Assembly: GCA_028583405.1 (NCBI GenBank)
Contig: CM053261.1
Location: forward strand, 11,154,459 to 11,218,458
Source: Pogonophryne albipinna
Lineage: Eukaryota; Chordata; Actinopteri; Perciformes; Artedidraconidae
Length of the DNA stretch: 64,000 bases
Direction: 5' to 3'
In this document: positions 63,001 to 64,000 of the stretch, piece by piece
Numbering within the stretch: position 1 is the stretch's first letter
How the letters are laid out: every line of letters begins with the position of its first letter
The notes under the pieces: model-generated
What the model was told of the DNA's origin: nothing
Seen by the model: only the letters and a program-made list of their open reading frames with translations
Databases searched by the model: none
Translations under genes and position numbers: made by a program

Positions 63001-63970
63001 AAAAAGCTGACTGCGGGAGAACAGTGGAAAACTTAACCTGTGTCGTTTTCTTCTAGTCAAGATGAACAGTTCTACATAAATGGAAAACTCCCAGACTTTC
63101 ACCAAGTGGAGATCCCTGACCTATGGATCGGTTTATCAGGTACTTTTGATGTGAAATAAAGAAATGTCTTCTCTGCAATAAATGATTTTTGAAAATGCCC
63201 TTGTACATTCATTATCTTGTTTGTGATGTCACCAGATAAGGACCAGGATGGGGACTTTAAATGGGTGGATAAATCCCTGGTTACTTTTTCCAACTATCTC
63301 CCTGGTTTTCCCCAAAACACTCTTGCCATCTGGGACTGTGGACAGATCTTCACAGGTAGAAAAAACCCTCCACCATCTCATCCCTGAACTTACACTTGAT
63401 ATGTTTTCAGTTGAGGCTGATGAACACCAACATGATTAAATCTCCTGTTTCAGGAAATTACGAGGGCAAATGGGAAACAACTAACTGCTTCAAGAGCCTG
63501 GGTTACATTTGTGAGATGACGGGTGGACAGAATCCAAAACCAACTTCAGCTCCTGGTCAGTCGGACTTCCTGTTTCCTCTCCACACACAGTGTATCTGAA
63601 GCCGTGTTGATAACTCTCACCTTTATTCTTTGCTCCAGATTCCCACTGTGACGCTGGGTATTTGTTGTATGGGGATTTCTGCTATCAGTTTGAGACTGAG
63701 CAGGTGAAGAACTGGCACGACGCCGAGGCTCACTGCAGCGGAGAGCAGAGTCACCTGGTCAGCTTCCACTCCCTGGAGGAGCTGAGCTTCATCACCGGTA
63801 AACCACCTGGAAACCACATGCAATCATCATGAAATAATCAATCAGGAAAGTATATTGTTTAAAGTGTAAATCATCTTTTTCCTGCAGCTCACATGCCAGG
63901 GGAAGCCTGGGTGGGGTTGAATGATATAAACAACGAGAACCAGTTTGTGTGGACTGATGGAACTGCTGCA
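55620..63970 (+). CDS. tandem C-type lectin domain protein, mannose receptor-like (3'-partial)
   Basis: Secreted or cell-surface protein of repeated C-type lectin-like domains (CTLDs). Thirteen exons: 55620-55662, 56861-57006, 57903-58015, 58118-58257, 58911-59134, 59636-59742, 59821-59939, 60035-60170, 63057-63139, 63236-63355, 63454-63555, 63639-63797 and 63888-63970, together 525 codons, open at the window end. The first exon is a signal peptide (MLLQLLSAAALLAC); CTLD1 follows at once, without the ricin-like and fibronectin type II domains found in mannose receptors, PLA2R1 and LY75. All phases agree. Fish genomes have many such genes, called macrophage mannose receptor 1-like; orthology to a named mammalian gene is not shown, so no symbol is given. 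Whether a membrane segment follows lies outside the window. Confidence 0.88.
56861..58257 (+). CDS. lectin gene CTLD1 exons (QPD type)
   Basis: Three exons. CTLD1 starts CQQGWRENEDRCYLFS, contains TFWFGLNDQVSENVFEWSDG (WIGL-like core), then GQPDNWGDEPGEDCGQV and QWNDENCNVKRKYICK. QPD plus WND are the calcium- and sugar-binding motifs, QPD usually meaning galactose-type preference. The four canonical cysteines are present. A long CA repeat directly follows the first exon of this group. Confidence 0.9.
57013..57084. repeat. (CA)n microsatellite next to a splice donor
   Basis: About 36 uninterrupted CA units. It starts six bases after the GT of the donor at 57007, so the intron begins GTGAGAACACAC. 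Confidence 0.97.
58370..58545. repeat. copy of the AAGTA-rich fish repeat in the lectin gene
   Basis: Contains AAATACTCTGTTGCAAATAA, CACCTAAGTAAAATACAAAA and GCTTAAGTACAAACAGCAAA followed by GGTACTCATAA. It is the reverse orientation of phrases in the copy at 44705-45237. Borders are not clear. Confidence 0.55.
58911..59939 (+). CDS. lectin gene CTLD2 exons (no sugar-binding motif)
   Basis: Exons 58911-59134, 59636-59742 and 59821-59939. It starts CDLANGWRPYGSNCYKLKAE, has DLWIGLSTL, YTNWGDDQPSG and ends KWRAHVCRYERPYMCK. The EPN/QPD motif is replaced (DQPSG) and WND is replaced (KWRAH), so calcium-dependent sugar binding is unlikely. An 8-G run at 59032-59039 lies inside the first of these exons. 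Confidence 0.88.
60035..63555 (+). CDS. lectin gene CTLD3 exons, interrupted by the LINE-bearing intron
   Basis: Exons 60035-60170, 63057-63139, 63236-63355 and 63454-63555. It starts CPPGWQSFSGSCYWMVS, has LGAHLLIINNQDEQFY across the long intron, DLWIGLSDKD, and ends KWETTNCFKSLGYICE. The usual EPN/QPD and WND motifs are absent, so it is probably not a sugar binder. The 2.9 kb intron between 60170 and 63057 holds an L2-like LINE. A Pro/Ser linker (GGQNPKPTSAP) follows. Confidence 0.88.
60485..62921 (+). mobile_element. L2-like LINE, 5'-truncated, reverse transcriptase frame open
   Basis: Non-LTR retrotransposon in the same orientation as the host gene. The frame is open from 60485 to 62722 without stop or frameshift; the first Met (60620) is not a real start, since family-like sequence (KRYLTENAREMFTQNF) precedes it. 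Reverse transcriptase motifs: LLDLSAAFDTVDHNILLDRL, MTCGVPQGSILGPLLFN and SYADDTHIYV with the catalytic YADD. The C-terminal part (ALNGLGPKYISDLL, NIWNKLPETCRSA, FKSRLKTFLF) is typical of the L2/CR1 clade. The endonuclease domain is missing. The 3' end has a hairpin (AGCACTTT at 62854, AAAGTGCT at 62879) and a TTGCC-unit tail at 62899-62919. The exact 5' border is not visible. Confidence 0.88.
63639..63970 (+). CDS. lectin gene start of CTLD4
   Basis: Exons 63639-63797 and 63888-63970. It reads CDAGYLLYGDFCYQFETEQV, WHDAEAHCSGEQSHLVSFHS and EAWVGLNDINNENQFVWTDG. The domain is cut by the window end after a clean donor (GTAAGT at 63971). Confidence 0.87.
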
Positions 63971-64000
63971 GTAAGTGATGGAGCCAGGAACATATTATGT

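Noticed and set aside
1..64000. CRISPR arrays, bacterial operons, tRNA or rRNA genes
   Set aside because: The window is plainly vertebrate nuclear DNA; no regularly spaced direct repeats or tRNA-like folds were recognised on either strand.

Overview
The window is vertebrate nuclear DNA, almost certainly from a ray-finned fish. Genes are split into many short exons with GT/AG borders, introns are compact, and the proteins match known vertebrate families. Introns carry fish-type DNA transposon remnants and an L2-like LINE. All four genes lie on the + strand. Exon borders below were read by eye from splice sites, reading phase and family knowledge; no alignment was run.

Layout: (1) 1-34324, the last 46 coding exons of ptpn13, a giant scaffold protein tyrosine phosphatase (part of the KIND domain, FERM domain, PDZ domains, C-terminal phosphatase). 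The 2,481 codons visible stay in frame through every junction. Its 5' end lies upstream of the window. (2) 35527-42855, complete sdad1 (22 coding exons, 686 aa), a ribosome-biogenesis factor, starting only 1.2 kb after the ptpn13 stop. (3) 46706-52910, complete klhl8 coding region (11 coding exons, 614 aa), a BTB-BACK-kelch Cullin-3 adaptor, with a probable distal promoter near 43.9 kb and a 3' UTR to about 54.5 kb. (4) 55620 to the window end, the first 13 exons (525 aa) of a secreted or membrane protein of tandem C-type lectin domains, related to the mannose-receptor group but without its usual N-terminal domains. A sense-oriented L2-like LINE with an open reverse transcriptase frame sits in one of its introns.

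The genes do not form one pathway; their neighbourhood is chromosomal synteny. The most notable points are: a sixth PDZ domain in ptpn13 that mammalian PTPN13 lacks; conservation of the two alternative donors that add five residues to PDZ2; two GC-AG introns; four TIR elements flanked by TTAA with purine-purine termini (Kolobok-like); a 1.08 kb hAT-like element with an exact 8-bp target duplication and another TIR element nested in it; and a 72-bp CA repeat lying against a 5' splice site. I found no CRISPR, tRNA or rRNA and no convincing new biological system.
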